Assembly (NCBI GenBank): GCA_030605895.1
Contig: JAUWHL010000276.1
Span: 1-6,174 of the forward strand
Origin: Promethearchaeota archaeon
GTDB taxonomy: Archaea > Asgardarchaeota > Lokiarchaeia > Sigyniarchaeales > SOKP01
Direction: 5' to 3'
Length of the DNA stretch: 6,174 bases
Under the pieces are notes generated by a model. It did not search any database and had not been told where the DNA came from. It saw only the letters and a program-made list of their open reading frames with translations. Made by a program: the position numbers and the translations under genes. Every line of letters begins with the position of its first letter. Positions within the stretch are counted from its first letter, which is position 1. Positions 5,791-6,174 of this stretch are shown here, piece by piece.

Positions 5791-5844
5791 AAGAATTTTT
5801 GATTTTTTAGAAAATTGAATAAATTTTTACAAGATATGGTAAAG

Positions 5845-5852
5845 ATTATAAA
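5845..5852 (-). promoter_or_regulatory. Possible TATA box of the GH57 gene (TTTATAAT)
   Basis: TTTATAAT on the minus strand, in the 108-base gap between the upstream gene's stop and the GH57 start. The predicted transcription start is near 5822, giving a leader of about 45 bases that includes the GGTGAT. A second, weaker TTTATT lies nearer the gene. Confidence 0.3.
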
Positions 5853-5883
5853 GAATATGTTTGAAATTTAGAAATAATAAGGA

Positions 5884-6174
5884 TTAACCATTTAAAAAAT
5901 GATCTAGATCTAATTGTTTTTCCTTATCATCTTTTTTATTTAAAACTTCAAAATTGAAAAATTCACAAAAATCTGCTTTAATTAATCCTTTTTGAATTAA
6001 ATCTTCTTTAAGTTCTTTAGTATTATGAGAGTTAACAGATGATAGATCATAATTATAGAGCGTCTTTAATGAATCCAAATCATGATTATAATTGAATTCA
6101 ATTATTTTATCATAAAAGTCTTTGTCTGTATCTTCTATTCCAATGAGAATTGCCCCTAAATTATGACTAAAAAC
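5884..6174 (-). CDS. Hypothetical protein, C-terminal part (gene continues past right edge)
   Basis: The frame is open from the window edge to TAA at 5886-5884, giving 96 C-terminal residues; the start lies outside. The visible part begins VFSHNLGAILIGIED, which looks like a beta-strand core. It continues with acidic helical sequence rich in Asp, Lys and Leu (for example TKELKEDLIQKGLIKADF) and ends with a charged tail, DLDHFLNG. I do not recognise a family and see no catalytic motif, membrane segment or GTPase box. Its length, even residue use and orientation toward the GH57 gene make it a real gene. The 108-base gap and the possible promoter within it mean co-transcription with GH57 is uncertain. 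Confidence 0.7.
   Translation of the reverse strand, partial: VFSHNLGAILIGIEDTDKDFYDKIIEFNYNHDLDSLKTLYNYDLSSVNSHNTKELKEDLIQKGLIKADFCEFFNFEVLNKKDDKEKQLDLDHFLNG

Noticed and set aside
5620..5802. Plus-strand open frame opposite the GH57 start.
   Set aside because: Antisense of the conserved HFHQP region, with no independent evidence.

Overview
The window is AT-rich and most likely from an archaeon, probably an Asgard (Lokiarchaeia-like) lineage. This is inferred from several signs. The methyltransferase is archaeal in type. There is a GH57 glucanotransferase/amylase. A double-anchored surface protein carries an Ig-like domain of the style common in Lokiarchaeal secreted proteins. Archaeal box A elements (TTTAAATA) and T-tract terminators are present, and the GH57 gene has a GGTGAT ribosome binding site. 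No rRNA, tRNA, CRISPR array or intact insertion sequence was seen.

The left half reads on the plus strand. It holds the 3' part of a U32-family gene (to 1016, cut by the left edge), a membrane-anchored extracytoplasmic protein (1063-2082), and protein-L-isoaspartate O-methyltransferase (about 2313-2987). The surface-protein gene is bracketed by two copies of the tail of the U32 gene. A perfect 30-bp direct repeat (993-1022 and 2237-2266) encodes the same last seven residues and stop codon, and each copy also carries a TATA-like element upstream of the next gene.

The right half reads on the minus strand: the 3' end of an unidentified gene (5884 to the right edge), a complete 725-residue GH57 enzyme (5775-3598), and two very small genes (3465-3322 and 3154-3002). 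The small genes encode basic proteins of 47 and 50 residues. They align without a gap from Met1 to Leu36, each has a TTTAAATA box upstream, and each has a seven-T tract exactly two bases after its TAG stop. I regard this tandem pair of unrecognised paralogs as the most interesting content. One copy has four cysteines and the other none.

The main genes do not form one pathway: probable RNA or cofactor hydroxylation (U32), protein repair (PCMT), alpha-glucan metabolism (GH57) and a surface protein. The short intergenic stretches appear to contain gene debris as well as promoters.
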